Assembly: GCF_048323675.1 (NCBI RefSeq)
Contig: NZ_JBLWFK010000002.1
Coordinates: forward strand, 1,198,636-1,262,635
DNA length: 64,000 bases
Reading direction: 5' to 3'
DNA from: Mangrovimicrobium sp048323675
Lineage (GTDB): Bacteria > Pseudomonadota > Gammaproteobacteria > Pseudomonadales > Halieaceae
The notes under the pieces are model-generated. The model saw nothing but the letters and a program-made list of their open reading frames with translations, was not told the DNA's origin and ran no database searches. A program made the translations under genes and the position numbers. Shown piece by piece: positions 9,684 through 18,430 of the stretch. Position 1 is the first letter of the stretch, and each line of letters starts with the position of its first letter.

Positions 9684-10373
9684 GTGAGGGGTTTGCTCGG
9701 AACGATGCTGGTTGCGCTGGCCGTGCTGGCGCATTCCGCCACTGCGGAGCGTGGACCAGTGGTGCTCGGCGCCGACCATCCGGCGGCAGTGCCCGCCGCC
9801 GGAACAGGACCCAGGCTCAAGGTGTACAAGTACACCGACCGCACGGGCGCCACCTCATTCTCGGATCGCGCACCCAGCGGGCAGAAATACCAGGTCGTCA
9901 CGGTCATGCTCGGCTGCTACGCCTGCAATCCCCGATCAACCGTGGACTGGAATACCACGCCCCTTCACCTGAGCGCCTTCAAGGATATCATCGACACCAC
10001 CGCGAACGAGTTCGGGATCGACCCCGCGCTGGTGCGCGCGGTAATCCATGCCGAGTCGGCGTTTCAATCCAACGCGAAATCCAGGGCGGGCGCGCTCGGC
10101 CTGATGCAGTTGATGCCTGACACGGCCAGCGACATGGGTGTTGCCGACCCCTATTCCCCGCAGGAAAACATCCAGGGCGGCGTGCGTTACCTCGCCTGGT
10201 TACTGGAAAAAAACCACGGCGATACCACGCTCGCAACCGCTGCCTATAACGCGGGACCCGGCGCAGTGGAACGCTTCAAGGGCATACCGCCCTACGAGGA
10301 AACCGAAGTCTACGTCAAGCGGGTGAAAATCCTGCACGCGCGCTACCGTGACGCGCTCTCCAAAACGTCCTAG
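9684..10373 (+). CDS. Lytic transglycosylase (DUF4124 + SLT domains)
   Basis: 229 aa with a GTG start behind a purine-rich GGTGGGGGAATAAG stretch. Signal peptide at residues 1-20 (GTMLVALAVLAHSATA). A DUF4124-like segment (KVYKYTDRTGATSFSDRAP) at ~47-65 is a common N-terminal partner. The SLT goose-lysozyme-like domain at ~95-220 has the catalytic Glu in HAESAFQ, followed by GALGLMQLMPDTA and AAYNAGPGAV motifs. Cleaves the MurNAc-GlcNAc bond of peptidoglycan, leaving 1,6-anhydro ends. Converges with the P450 gene at 10450. Confidence 0.93.
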   Translation: MRGLLGTMLVALAVLAHSATAERGPVVLGADHPAAVPAAGTGPRLKVYKYTDRTGATSFSDRAPSGQKYQVVTVMLGCYACNPRSTVDWNTTPLHLSAFKDIIDTTANEFGIDPALVRAVIHAESAFQSNAKSRAGALGLMQLMPDTASDMGVADPYSPQENIQGGVRYLAWLLEKNHGDTTLATAAYNAGPGAVERFKGIPPYEETEVYVKRVKILHARYRDALSKTS

Positions 10374-10449
10374 GCATCACCCGCGAATATTCCGTGTACA
10401 GCCCCCCCCGGACAAACTGGTCCACTGCAGCGGTGTCGCCGCAGGTTGG

Positions 10450-11667
10450 CTACCCGCGCCGATTTTCCCACTCGAGCGGCAGGCGATCGACCCCGAATAC
10501 ACCGCCGGCGTGATAGCTCACCGTCTCGCCCTCCGGGATGCGGATATTGTCGAAGCGCGACAGGAAGGTCTCGATCACGATGGCGATTTCCCGCCTCGCG
10601 AGGTGCATCCCCAGGCAGATGTGCGGCCCTGTCGCAAACGACAGGTGGCGCGCCGACCGGTCGATGTCGATTTTGTCGGGGTCCGCGTAAACACGGGGGT
10701 CGCGGGCGGCGGCAGGGATGCAGGGTATAACCAGTTCGCCGGCTTTCATTGCGATGCCGTGGAATTCGCAATCCTCCCTGACCCGCCGGGTAGGGCTGGG
10801 CACACCGAACGCCCGGATGAATTCCTCGACGGCCCCGGGGATGCTCGCGGGGTCGTTGCGCAGGCGCGCCTGCAAGCCGGGGTCACTGGCGATATGCTTC
10901 AAGGTCCAGCCGAGAACGCTGTAAATGGTATCCAGACCGGCGATGTAAAGCAGGTAGCACATGCCCAGGATCTCCTCGTCGGTGAGTCCCCGGCTGTCGT
11001 CGTAACGGGCAGTCACCATCGCTTCGAGTAGCTCGGTCGTGGGGTTCTTTTTCTGTTGCTGGATGAACTCCCCGAGATAGCCGATGGTCGATTGCATTGC
11101 CGCTATGCGTTTGCCGGGGTCTTCGGCGCGTATCAGGTCGTGCTCCCAGGCGAGGAATTCGTCCAGGCGGTCTTTCGGCAGACCCATGAGGTCGAGAAAG
11201 ATATGGGCGGGCAGGATCTCGCCGAATTCACTGATGAACTCGCAGGAACCCCGGTCTTCGAATTTGGCAATCAGGTCGTCGCAGGCAGCCCGGATCGCGT
11301 CCTCGCGTTCCCTGACTTTCAGCGGGGTAAAGAAGGGATTGAGAATCCGCCGGTAGAGATGGTGTTGGGGCGGATCGAATTCCAGCGGCGTCAGCTTCAG
11401 CGTCATGCCGAGTAATTCGAGGGCCCGGTAATCGCTGGAAAACTTCTCCCAGTCGCTGAATACCTCGCGAACATACTCGTTACTGGTGACCAGCCAGCCG
11501 GGCTGGCCAAAGTGCGCGTTGGTGATCCACACGACCCCCTCGCCCCCGTGCAGCCTGCTGATCGCCTTGAACGGGTCGTCGCCTTCCATGCTGTAACGGA
11601 TGAAATCGTCATCGAGAAACAGCGCTTCGGGTACGTGCGAAGGCCTGGATGCGGTGTCGGTGGTCAT
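10450..11667 (-). CDS. Cytochrome P450 (1)
   Basis: 405 aa from the ATG at 11667, which has a strong AAGGAGGAG site; an open extension to 11706 overlaps nothing useful and lacks a site. Heme motif FATGPHICLG with the ligand at C351, the I-helix region around LLYIAGLDTIYS, and the ExxR region are recognisable. Soluble bacterial class I type, needing ferredoxin and reductase that are not in the window. Sits 35 bp downstream of a TonB receptor gene, suggesting that the receptor imports its substrate. A steroid or terpenoid hydroxylase is a guess from the surrounding genome content. Confidence 0.92.
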   Translation of the reverse strand: MTTDTASRPSHVPEALFLDDDFIRYSMEGDDPFKAISRLHGGEGVVWITNAHFGQPGWLVTSNEYVREVFSDWEKFSSDYRALELLGMTLKLTPLEFDPPQHHLYRRILNPFFTPLKVREREDAIRAACDDLIAKFEDRGSCEFISEFGEILPAHIFLDLMGLPKDRLDEFLAWEHDLIRAEDPGKRIAAMQSTIGYLGEFIQQQKKNPTTELLEAMVTARYDDSRGLTDEEILGMCYLLYIAGLDTIYSVLGWTLKHIASDPGLQARLRNDPASIPGAVEEFIRAFGVPSPTRRVREDCEFHGIAMKAGELVIPCIPAAARDPRVYADPDKIDIDRSARHLSFATGPHICLGMHLARREIAIVIETFLSRFDNIRIPEGETVSYHAGGVFGVDRLPLEWENRRG

Positions 11668-11702
11668 GGCACTCCTCCTTTTTCGGGATGGGTTTACGGG
11701 GT

Positions 11703-14177
11703 TCAAAAATTCAGCGGACGCACCGTAAGACGCAGCCAGATAGCCCTGCCCGGCGCGACGTTGCAGTTGAGTTCATTGACGCCGCTGGCGCCCAGGAAGT
11801 CCTGGCCGGTGACCACATTGCCGAGAATGCCGCCGTTGGCATAGTCGGTACCGACACAGTTGCCCGAGACCAACTCGTCGGTGAGGTTGTCAGCGATCAG
11901 CGCGACATCCCAGCGGCCTTGCTTGTCCCGCAGCGCCAGGCTTGCGCTGATCTTGGTATAACTGTCCTGGTACATGTCGGCACGCGCCAGCGGGTTGGTC
12001 AGGAACTTCGATGACCAGCTGACATTGGAGCCGAACATGTATTCCATCGATGCGGTGAGATCGCTGGTATATTCGAAGCCGGCATTGGCCGACCATTCGG
12101 GTGCACGCAGTAATTCCGTGCCGCTGAGATCCTGGGCGGTGTAGCCACCCAGTCCGCCGTTGACCTTGTCGTCATAGAGCTGGTCGCAGCCGGCGGCGAT
12201 TGTCTGGCCACCCCAGCAGGCCGCATCTCTGAAATCGGAGTACTCCGCCTTGTTCCAGCTGAGGGCGCCATAGAGCGTCATCGCGGGCAGGAAAGCGGGA
12301 ATATAGGCGGCATCGACATCGACGCCGTACACGTCCGCGCTTGCCGCGTTGACCGTATGGGTGATGAGCGTGCCCGTATTGGGATCGAAGTCCGAGCGCT
12401 CGACCTGCAGGTCCTTGAACTCGTAGTAATAGCCCGCAGCATTGAAGGAGAACCGGCCGTCGCTGAAGCGCGCCTTGATGCCGCCCTCGCCACCGGCCAC
12501 CTCTTCATCATCAAAAGACGTCGAGGTGCCGTCGGCGGGTATGCCGGCAACATCGTAGGATCCGGATTTATAGGCCTGCTTCAGGGCACCGAACAGCGTG
12601 ATGTCGTCGCTGGGCGTGTAGGTCAGGGTCAATTCTGGCGCCCAGTTGTCGGAGCCTATCTTGGGCTCCAGCAAATCCACCCGGCGCGGACTGCCGCCAT
12701 TGACGACATCGCTCAGGTTGTTCACTTGGTGCGTCCGCTCCTCGTCGGTCCAGCGCACACCCACACCCAATTCGAGCTCAGGCAGGATATTCCAGAGCAG
12801 TTGGCCGAAAAACGACAGCGCCTCTGTGTTCACCCGGTGTTGTGCTGTCCCCAGGCTCTGCAGGGGCAGGCGCTGCGCCTGCGCTATGATCTGGTTGAAC
12901 GGCAGGTCGACGAAAAAGTCGGTGGTGCCATCCTGGTAGAACGCGCCCAGCAGGTAGTTCAGGTTTCCATCGTAATCAGAGGTCAGGCGCAGTTCCTGGG
13001 TGAAATCGTCGCGCTCCAGGTGGCTGAACGCCGAGAAAGCCGGACCAAACTGGGTGGTCGTCGTACCGTTGATCATGGCCTCGATATCGATATCGTAATA
13101 GCCCGTGACCGAGGTTATGACCAGTGCATCGCTGATCGAGTAGTTGAGTTCCAGCGTCGAGAACTGCTGGTCGGCCTCGGTGTAGGGTTGCCCGCCGTTT
13201 TTCACATTGGGATAAACTTCGGGTTTGAGTGAGGCCACGTTGACCTTGTCGTCGATCTTGCAGTCTTCCGATCCGCCGATGAAGTCGAGAAAGAGTCCGC
13301 CTGTTCCCTCCGGGCAGGATGCCATTTGCCCGACCCCTCCCGACCCCGGCGACTCGTCGCTGGCGTAGTTCAGTTTCAGTCGCGCGCTCAGTATGTCTGT
13401 GGGTTCCCAGACCACCGTGCCCCTCACCAGCCAGTACTCATGGCTGTCATAGTCCCTGCTGTCCGGCGCCCTCGCCCCGAGGCTGCCGTCGCCGAGGCTG
13501 GCTGCCAGGGGGTCGAATCCGGGCACTGCGGTGTTTTCGAAATAGCCGTCGCCATCGGCGTAGCGCGCGGCGAGCCTTACACCCAGCGTGTCGGTGAGCG
13601 GACCCGAGAGAATCATTTCCGTGAGCACTTCCTCGGATTCGTATTCATAGCCCCCGAGCAGGGAGATCTCCGCTTCGCTTCCCGGGTCCGCGGTGGTCAC
13701 CGCGATCACGCCCGCGGGGCTCGCCTTGCCGAAGAACAGGGCCTGGGGACCCTTGAGCACTTCGAGTTGCGCGATGTCGAACATCGCCATGCGGTAGGCG
13801 AAACCCTGGGTCATCTGCATCCCGTCCACGTTCAGGGCCACGGACTGGTCCACAGCGGGATTCAGCGTCGAGGTGCCGATACCGCGCAAGGTCACTTGGG
13901 TGCCACTGGCGAGGACCTGGTTCCCGACGTTGAGACCGGGTACCTGCTCGGATACGGAATTGAGATCTTCCAGTGCATAGTTGCGGATTTGCTCGCCTGA
14001 AAGTGTGGTGGCTACCACCGGCACCTTCATGATCGATTCCTCCCGCTTGCGGGCAGTGACGATGACCTCTTCCAGTTGCGCCTGGGCGAGCGAGGGGAGC
14101 GGCTGGGTCATTGCTGCTGCGGCCACAGCGGCCGGCAGGTAGCGCAGTGCGTGGTATCCGGACATATTATTCACCAT
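11703..14177 (-). CDS. TonB-dependent outer-membrane receptor
   Basis: 824 aa: signal peptide (AAVAAAAMTQPLPSLAQA), TonB-box-like EEVIVTARKREES, plug domain (LNSVSEQVPGLNVG, GTQVTLRGIGTS), then a 22-strand-type barrel ending in the terminal Phe expected of outer-membrane proteins. This plug style is common in receptors of Halieaceae and sphingomonads used for hydrophobic or plant and steroid substrates rather than siderophores. First gene of an operon with the P450. A promoter overlapping a palindromic operator lies upstream, next to a divergent TetR gene. A second possible start is the ATG at 14165. Confidence 0.92.
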   Translation of the reverse strand: MVNNMSGYHALRYLPAAVAAAAMTQPLPSLAQAQLEEVIVTARKREESIMKVPVVATTLSGEQIRNYALEDLNSVSEQVPGLNVGNQVLASGTQVTLRGIGTSTLNPAVDQSVALNVDGMQMTQGFAYRMAMFDIAQLEVLKGPQALFFGKASPAGVIAVTTADPGSEAEISLLGGYEYESEEVLTEMILSGPLTDTLGVRLAARYADGDGYFENTAVPGFDPLAASLGDGSLGARAPDSRDYDSHEYWLVRGTVVWEPTDILSARLKLNYASDESPGSGGVGQMASCPEGTGGLFLDFIGGSEDCKIDDKVNVASLKPEVYPNVKNGGQPYTEADQQFSTLELNYSISDALVITSVTGYYDIDIEAMINGTTTTQFGPAFSAFSHLERDDFTQELRLTSDYDGNLNYLLGAFYQDGTTDFFVDLPFNQIIAQAQRLPLQSLGTAQHRVNTEALSFFGQLLWNILPELELGVGVRWTDEERTHQVNNLSDVVNGGSPRRVDLLEPKIGSDNWAPELTLTYTPSDDITLFGALKQAYKSGSYDVAGIPADGTSTSFDDEEVAGGEGGIKARFSDGRFSFNAAGYYYEFKDLQVERSDFDPNTGTLITHTVNAASADVYGVDVDAAYIPAFLPAMTLYGALSWNKAEYSDFRDAACWGGQTIAAGCDQLYDDKVNGGLGGYTAQDLSGTELLRAPEWSANAGFEYTSDLTASMEYMFGSNVSWSSKFLTNPLARADMYQDSYTKISASLALRDKQGRWDVALIADNLTDELVSGNCVGTDYANGGILGNVVTGQDFLGASGVNELNCNVAPGRAIWLRLTVRPLNF

Positions 14178-14319
14178 TTATAGTAATTCTCGGTGCTGCG
14201 ACATGCAGGTTGCCGCATTTCGGGGCATGTTCCAGTGCTTGAGTTCACGCGCCAGTCTGTGGTGCTTCAGGCCACGAGAGCAGCTGAATCGGTCTCTGGA
14301 GTCGGCCTCCGACATAAGG

Positions 14320-14340
14320 TAAACTACACCGTACCGTTTA
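14320..14340. promoter_or_regulatory. Palindromic operator between TetR and TonB receptor genes
   Basis: 21-bp palindrome of form TAAAC-N3-AC-N-GT-N3-GTTTA (14 of 20 off-centre positions symmetric). On the minus strand it covers the -10 (TAGTTT, 14321-14326) and most of the spacer of a plausible promoter with -35 TTGACG at 14345-14350, spacing 18. A repressor bound here would block the receptor-P450 operon. The divergent TetR gene at 14469 is the obvious candidate ligand-responsive repressor. Confidence 0.6.
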
Positions 14341-14468
14341 TAAACGTCAAGCCAGGATTCCTGGCGCGGCTGCCTGGGCCGGGGTATTTGCGCTCTGCAG
14401 CGGCGAAAACCATAATGGCGGACCCGGGAAACCGCCAGCCATCCGGGCACAGGGAGACGCCAAGCAGT

Positions 14469-15101
14469 ATGAAATCCACCCAGTCCTCCGCCAGGGAGCA
14501 ACGGCGACGAGGAAAAATTCAGCAGATAGTCGATGCTGCTGCCGAGGTATTTTTCGAGGTGGGCTTCACCGCCGCCAGCATCGATAGCATTGTTGAAGCC
14601 GCCGGTGTGTCAAAGCGGACGATCTACAACTATTTCAGCAGCAAGGAAGAGATATTCATCGAGGTGATACGGCGCCAGCTCGACCATATCTATCAGGATT
14701 TCGAGCCCGGTCACCTCGATCAGCTGCCGCTCAAACTGCAGTTACAACACATTGGCAGGCATGTCCTGGAAATTACCAATGCTCCCGAAACGCTGGCCCT
14801 GTTCCGTAACATGGCCGCGGAATCCCGCCGCTTTCCGAAGCTGGCACGGCACTACCTCGAAGAAAGCAACGAGAAAGTCATCGAGGGCATCATGGCTGTT
14901 CTCGGAAGGGCGAACGGTCAGTCGGAATTGGCTATCGACGACATGCACGAGGCGGCGGAACATTTTCTGGATTTGCTCGTCGGCTCGGATTTCCACCGCG
15001 TCATCTTCGGCACACGGCCGCCGATGAGCACACGGATGATCAACAAAAAGACCGATAAAGCCATCGGTTACTTTTTCCGCGTGTACCAGCGGCGGAGCTG
15101 A
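14469..15101 (+). CDS. TetR family transcriptional regulator (1)
   Basis: About 210 aa from the ATG at 14469 (MKSTQSSAREQRRRGK), with GGGAGA 11 bases before; the open frame extends to 14193 but runs through the operator region. The N-terminal HTH is clear: IVDAAAEVFFEVGFTAASID, then a GVSKRTIYNYFSSKEE recognition segment. The C-terminal part is a ligand-binding helical domain of the usual length. Divergent from the TonB receptor-P450 operon and next to its palindromic operator, so probably its repressor and self-regulated. Confidence 0.88.
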   Translation: MKSTQSSAREQRRRGKIQQIVDAAAEVFFEVGFTAASIDSIVEAAGVSKRTIYNYFSSKEEIFIEVIRRQLDHIYQDFEPGHLDQLPLKLQLQHIGRHVLEITNAPETLALFRNMAAESRRFPKLARHYLEESNEKVIEGIMAVLGRANGQSELAIDDMHEAAEHFLDLLVGSDFHRVIFGTRPPMSTRMINKKTDKAIGYFFRVYQRRS

Positions 15102-15244
15102 TTTCCGCTCCCGCCGGTCGAATGTTCCCGACCCCGCCCTGTGCTAGAATTCCGGTAACCTCTGCAGGAAAAAAACAGTAAGTTTCGCAACCAGGAGTTC
15201 ACCCATTTGAAGGAGCGGCGTCACTGATCGCTGTCTCGAAAGGA

Positions 15245-18200
15245 ATGCGCCAGACAACCGTCGGAAAAAGCTTGTTTCTCCTGATACCCTGCTGGTTTCT
15301 GGCATTGGTGGTATCTACCGCCTTGGCACAGGAGACCGTCAGCGTTGAAGACGGCAAAGTTTCCCTGCTGCAAGCCATCCTTGCCAACACGACCTGGCCC
15401 GATGAGCGGCAAATTGACCCTTTCGTCATCGGCCTGTACGGACGTGACAGGGCCCTCCTGATTGCACTCAGGAAGAAGGCACCGCAACTGTCGGTGCGCG
15501 GCAAACCTGTGGTCGTCATCCAGTACGATTCAGTGAAAAATGCCAGGGCGGCCCACGTCCTGGTGCTGTCCAAATCGAAAAGTGCCGACCTGGTTGACAT
15601 CGATCGCGAGTTACACCAAAGCAACACCCTGATTGTTACCGATAGCAGTGACGATCAAAGCCATATCATGGTGAATTTCACGCACCCGACCGACCAACGG
15701 CTGTCCTTCGAAATCAACCGCAGCAATATCGTGTATGCGGGCTTGCAACTGTCGAAGGATATTTTACTTTTTGGCGGTACCGAACTCGATGCCGCCACGA
15801 TATACCGCGAGACCGAGGCGGAACTGGTCCGGGCGAAGGCGATCGCCACCCAGCAACTGCAGCAACTGGAAGCCCAGAAACAGTTATTGGCGAAACAGGA
15901 AAGTACCATCGAGGCGCAACGGCGGGAGATGTCGGCGAACTCGGCGGAACTGACCCGGCTGGAACAGCAACTCACCGGCGTCCAGTCGACGCTCCAGGAG
16001 AATACGCAAAGGCTGAGGGAAAGTGAAAGCAGGCTGGGGGAGAATGCAACCGCACTGGCGGAGAAAGAGCGTATTCTCGCGGAAAAAGAGGCCCATATAG
16101 AAAGCTATTCGGCAAGAATCAACCAGAACCTGCAGCGGCTGGAGGAGCAGCAGGCGGAGATCGAAAGCCAGGAGCGCCGGATAGCGGAGCAGAGCACGGT
16201 GCTGGCAAAGCAGGTCAGCACTATCGAACACCAGCAGTTGATCCTGAGCGCGGCTATCGCTGCCCTGTTGCTGGTGCTGACGCTGATCGTCATCATATTT
16301 CGCGGCTACCGCAGCAAACACCGCATGGCCCGGAAACTGGAGGGCAAGACCCGGGAACTGGAGGTGCTCAACGAGCGACTGCAGCAGGTAACCGAGGCCA
16401 AGAGCCGCTTTCTCTCCACCATGAGCCACGAGATACGCACGCCGATGAACGGCGTGATAGGCATGGCTGAACTGCTGGAGGGCACCGACCTGACCGGCCA
16501 GCAAAGAGAATATGTGTCGTTGATTATCAAGTCGGCAGATACGCTGCTGGGCCTGATCAACAATATCCTGGACTTCTCCAAGATCGAAGCGGGCGGGCTC
16601 GAACTCGAGGCCATCCCCTTTAACGTGCGGGACATACTCGGCGACACCCTGCAGAGCATGGGGCTGCGTGCCGCCGAGAAAGGCCTGGAACTCACCTTCC
16701 ATATCCCTCCCGAGGTCCCCGAGCACCTGATCGGCGATCCGCTGCGACTGCGGCAGATCATCGTGAACCTGGTGGGCAACGCGATAAAATTCACCGAATC
16801 CGGGGAGGTGGCGGTCGACCTGCAACTGGAATCGCACGACGCAGTCACGGCGCGAGTGGTGTTCGAGGTTCGCGATACCGGCCTGGGCATTTCCGCACAG
16901 CAACAACAGAAAATTTTTGAAGCGTTTGGCCAGGCCGACTCATCGACAACCCGCCAATACGGCGGTACCGGACTCGGCCTCGCGATTGCCGCCCAGCTGG
17001 CGGAGAAGATGGGCAGCAAAATGGAGGTGACCAGCGATATCGGGCTGGGCAGCACATTTTCATTCACAGTCGACTTCCAGCTGCCCCAGGGGCCGGTGGC
17101 CGAGCGCCTGCACCCGTCCAGCCTGCGCGCCAAGCGCGCCCTGGTGGTCGATGACAACAGTACCAATCGCGCTATCCTGCAGGAACTCCTGTCGAACTGG
17201 GGGATGCTGGTGAGTGTCGTCGATAGCGGCGAGGCCGCGCTCGCGGAACTTGCTCGCGCCGAGCGCGACGGGCACAAGTTCGTCATTGGTTTACTGGACG
17301 TCATGATGCCGCACATGGACGGCTTCGAACTGGCCGGGAAGATCCGCGAGCAAGCCGGGCAGGCAGATATGCGAATTCTCATGTTGACCTCGGCTGGCCG
17401 ATCGAACCAGGAGGCACTGCGCGCCAGACTCGACATTTCCCGCATCCTGCTCAAGCCGGTAAAACACTCCGACCTGCTGGTGGCAATCACGGACGCCCTG
17501 GGTGTCACCAGGGCGGCACCCAGGACGCAAGTGCCCGGCGGGCGCCCGGAGGGACTTGTCGCTCGCCGGGTGTTGTTGGTGGAGGATAATCCGGTCAACC
17601 AGAAAGTGGCGCGGGACCTGCTGACCCGACGGGGGCATATCGTCGAACTGGCGCAAAATGGCCGGGAGGCGGTAGCGGCCCTCAGTCAGGGCGCGTTCGA
17701 CGTGGTCTTGATGGACGTACACATGCCGGTAATGGATGGGCTCACAGCAACACGCACGATTCGCGAGCGCGAGCGCGGCACGGAGGCGCACGTACCGATC
17801 ATTGCCATGACCGCGGGTGCGACCACCGAGGACCGGGAGCAGTGTTTCGCCGCCGGCATGGATGACTTCGTGACCAAGCCGTTTCGCGCCGTCGAATTGA
17901 ACCGTGCAGTCGAGTCGGTTTTACCAGGACGCCAGGGGGCTGAATCCGCGGCGGCGGCGCATCAGGCGGAACGCGAATTACCCGGTGCGGGGGCTGGCGC
18001 TGCGGTATCTGGCGCCGCCGCGCTGGCGCTACCCGCCACCGGGAGGGACGCCAGCCGGGAGGGCGCAGCCTGCCTGGACTGGCAGGGCGCGCTGGAGAAG
18101 CTGGAGGGCGACGAGGCCCTGTTACTGGAACTGGCGGAAATGTTCCTGGACCAGTGTCCCGCCCTGCTGGCGACTATCGAGGAGGCAATTGCAGGGGAGG

Positions 18201-18424
18201 CGGCGGAAGCGCTGCGCCTGTCGGCGCATACCCTCAAGGGTTCCGCACAGGTCATCGGCGGGCGCGCCACAGGCGCCGCCGCCCTGGTACTGGAGAATCT
18301 GGGCCGGGAGAACAAGCTTGGCGCGGCCCCCGCCGCTCTTGACGAGCTGAAAGAAAGACTGGCCGAGCTGGAACAGGCGCTGGCGTCCATGCGCGACCGG
18401 GCGCCGGTGACTGACGGTGACTGA
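15245..18424 (+). CDS. YfiR-domain hybrid sensor histidine kinase with two receivers and Hpt
   Basis: 1059 aa. Signal peptide (1-28), YfiR/DUF4154-like periplasmic domain (~30-180), long coiled coil rich in E, Q and R (~190-335), one TM helix (LILSAAIAALLLVLTLIVIIF), HisKA with H395 in SHEIRTPMNGVIG, HATPase (NAIKFTESG, GTGLGLAI), receiver 1 (D685 in LLDVMMP), receiver 2 (D824 in LMDVHMP), and Hpt with H995 in SAHTLKGSA. All phosphorelay residues are present in one protein, as in BarA-type kinases. YfiR in Pseudomonas is a periplasmic inhibitor of a diguanylate cyclase; here the domain may sense redox or envelope state. Converges with a REC-PP2C-STAS gene 6 bp away, a possible output partner. 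Confidence 0.93.
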   Translation: MRQTTVGKSLFLLIPCWFLALVVSTALAQETVSVEDGKVSLLQAILANTTWPDERQIDPFVIGLYGRDRALLIALRKKAPQLSVRGKPVVVIQYDSVKNARAAHVLVLSKSKSADLVDIDRELHQSNTLIVTDSSDDQSHIMVNFTHPTDQRLSFEINRSNIVYAGLQLSKDILLFGGTELDAATIYRETEAELVRAKAIATQQLQQLEAQKQLLAKQESTIEAQRREMSANSAELTRLEQQLTGVQSTLQENTQRLRESESRLGENATALAEKERILAEKEAHIESYSARINQNLQRLEEQQAEIESQERRIAEQSTVLAKQVSTIEHQQLILSAAIAALLLVLTLIVIIFRGYRSKHRMARKLEGKTRELEVLNERLQQVTEAKSRFLSTMSHEIRTPMNGVIGMAELLEGTDLTGQQREYVSLIIKSADTLLGLINNILDFSKIEAGGLELEAIPFNVRDILGDTLQSMGLRAAEKGLELTFHIPPEVPEHLIGDPLRLRQIIVNLVGNAIKFTESGEVAVDLQLESHDAVTARVVFEVRDTGLGISAQQQQKIFEAFGQADSSTTRQYGGTGLGLAIAAQLAEKMGSKMEVTSDIGLGSTFSFTVDFQLPQGPVAERLHPSSLRAKRALVVDDNSTNRAILQELLSNWGMLVSVVDSGEAALAELARAERDGHKFVIGLLDVMMPHMDGFELAGKIREQAGQADMRILMLTSAGRSNQEALRARLDISRILLKPVKHSDLLVAITDALGVTRAAPRTQVPGGRPEGLVARRVLLVEDNPVNQKVARDLLTRRGHIVELAQNGREAVAALSQGAFDVVLMDVHMPVMDGLTATRTIRERERGTEAHVPIIAMTAGATTEDREQCFAAGMDDFVTKPFRAVELNRAVESVLPGRQGAESAAAAHQAERELPGAGAGAAVSGAAALALPATGRDASREGAACLDWQGALEKLEGDEALLLELAEMFLDQCPALLATIEEAIAGEAAEALRLSAHTLKGSAQVIGGRATGAAALVLENLGRENKLGAAPAALDELKERLAELEQALASMRDRAPVTDGD

Positions 18425-18430
18425 GGGTTT

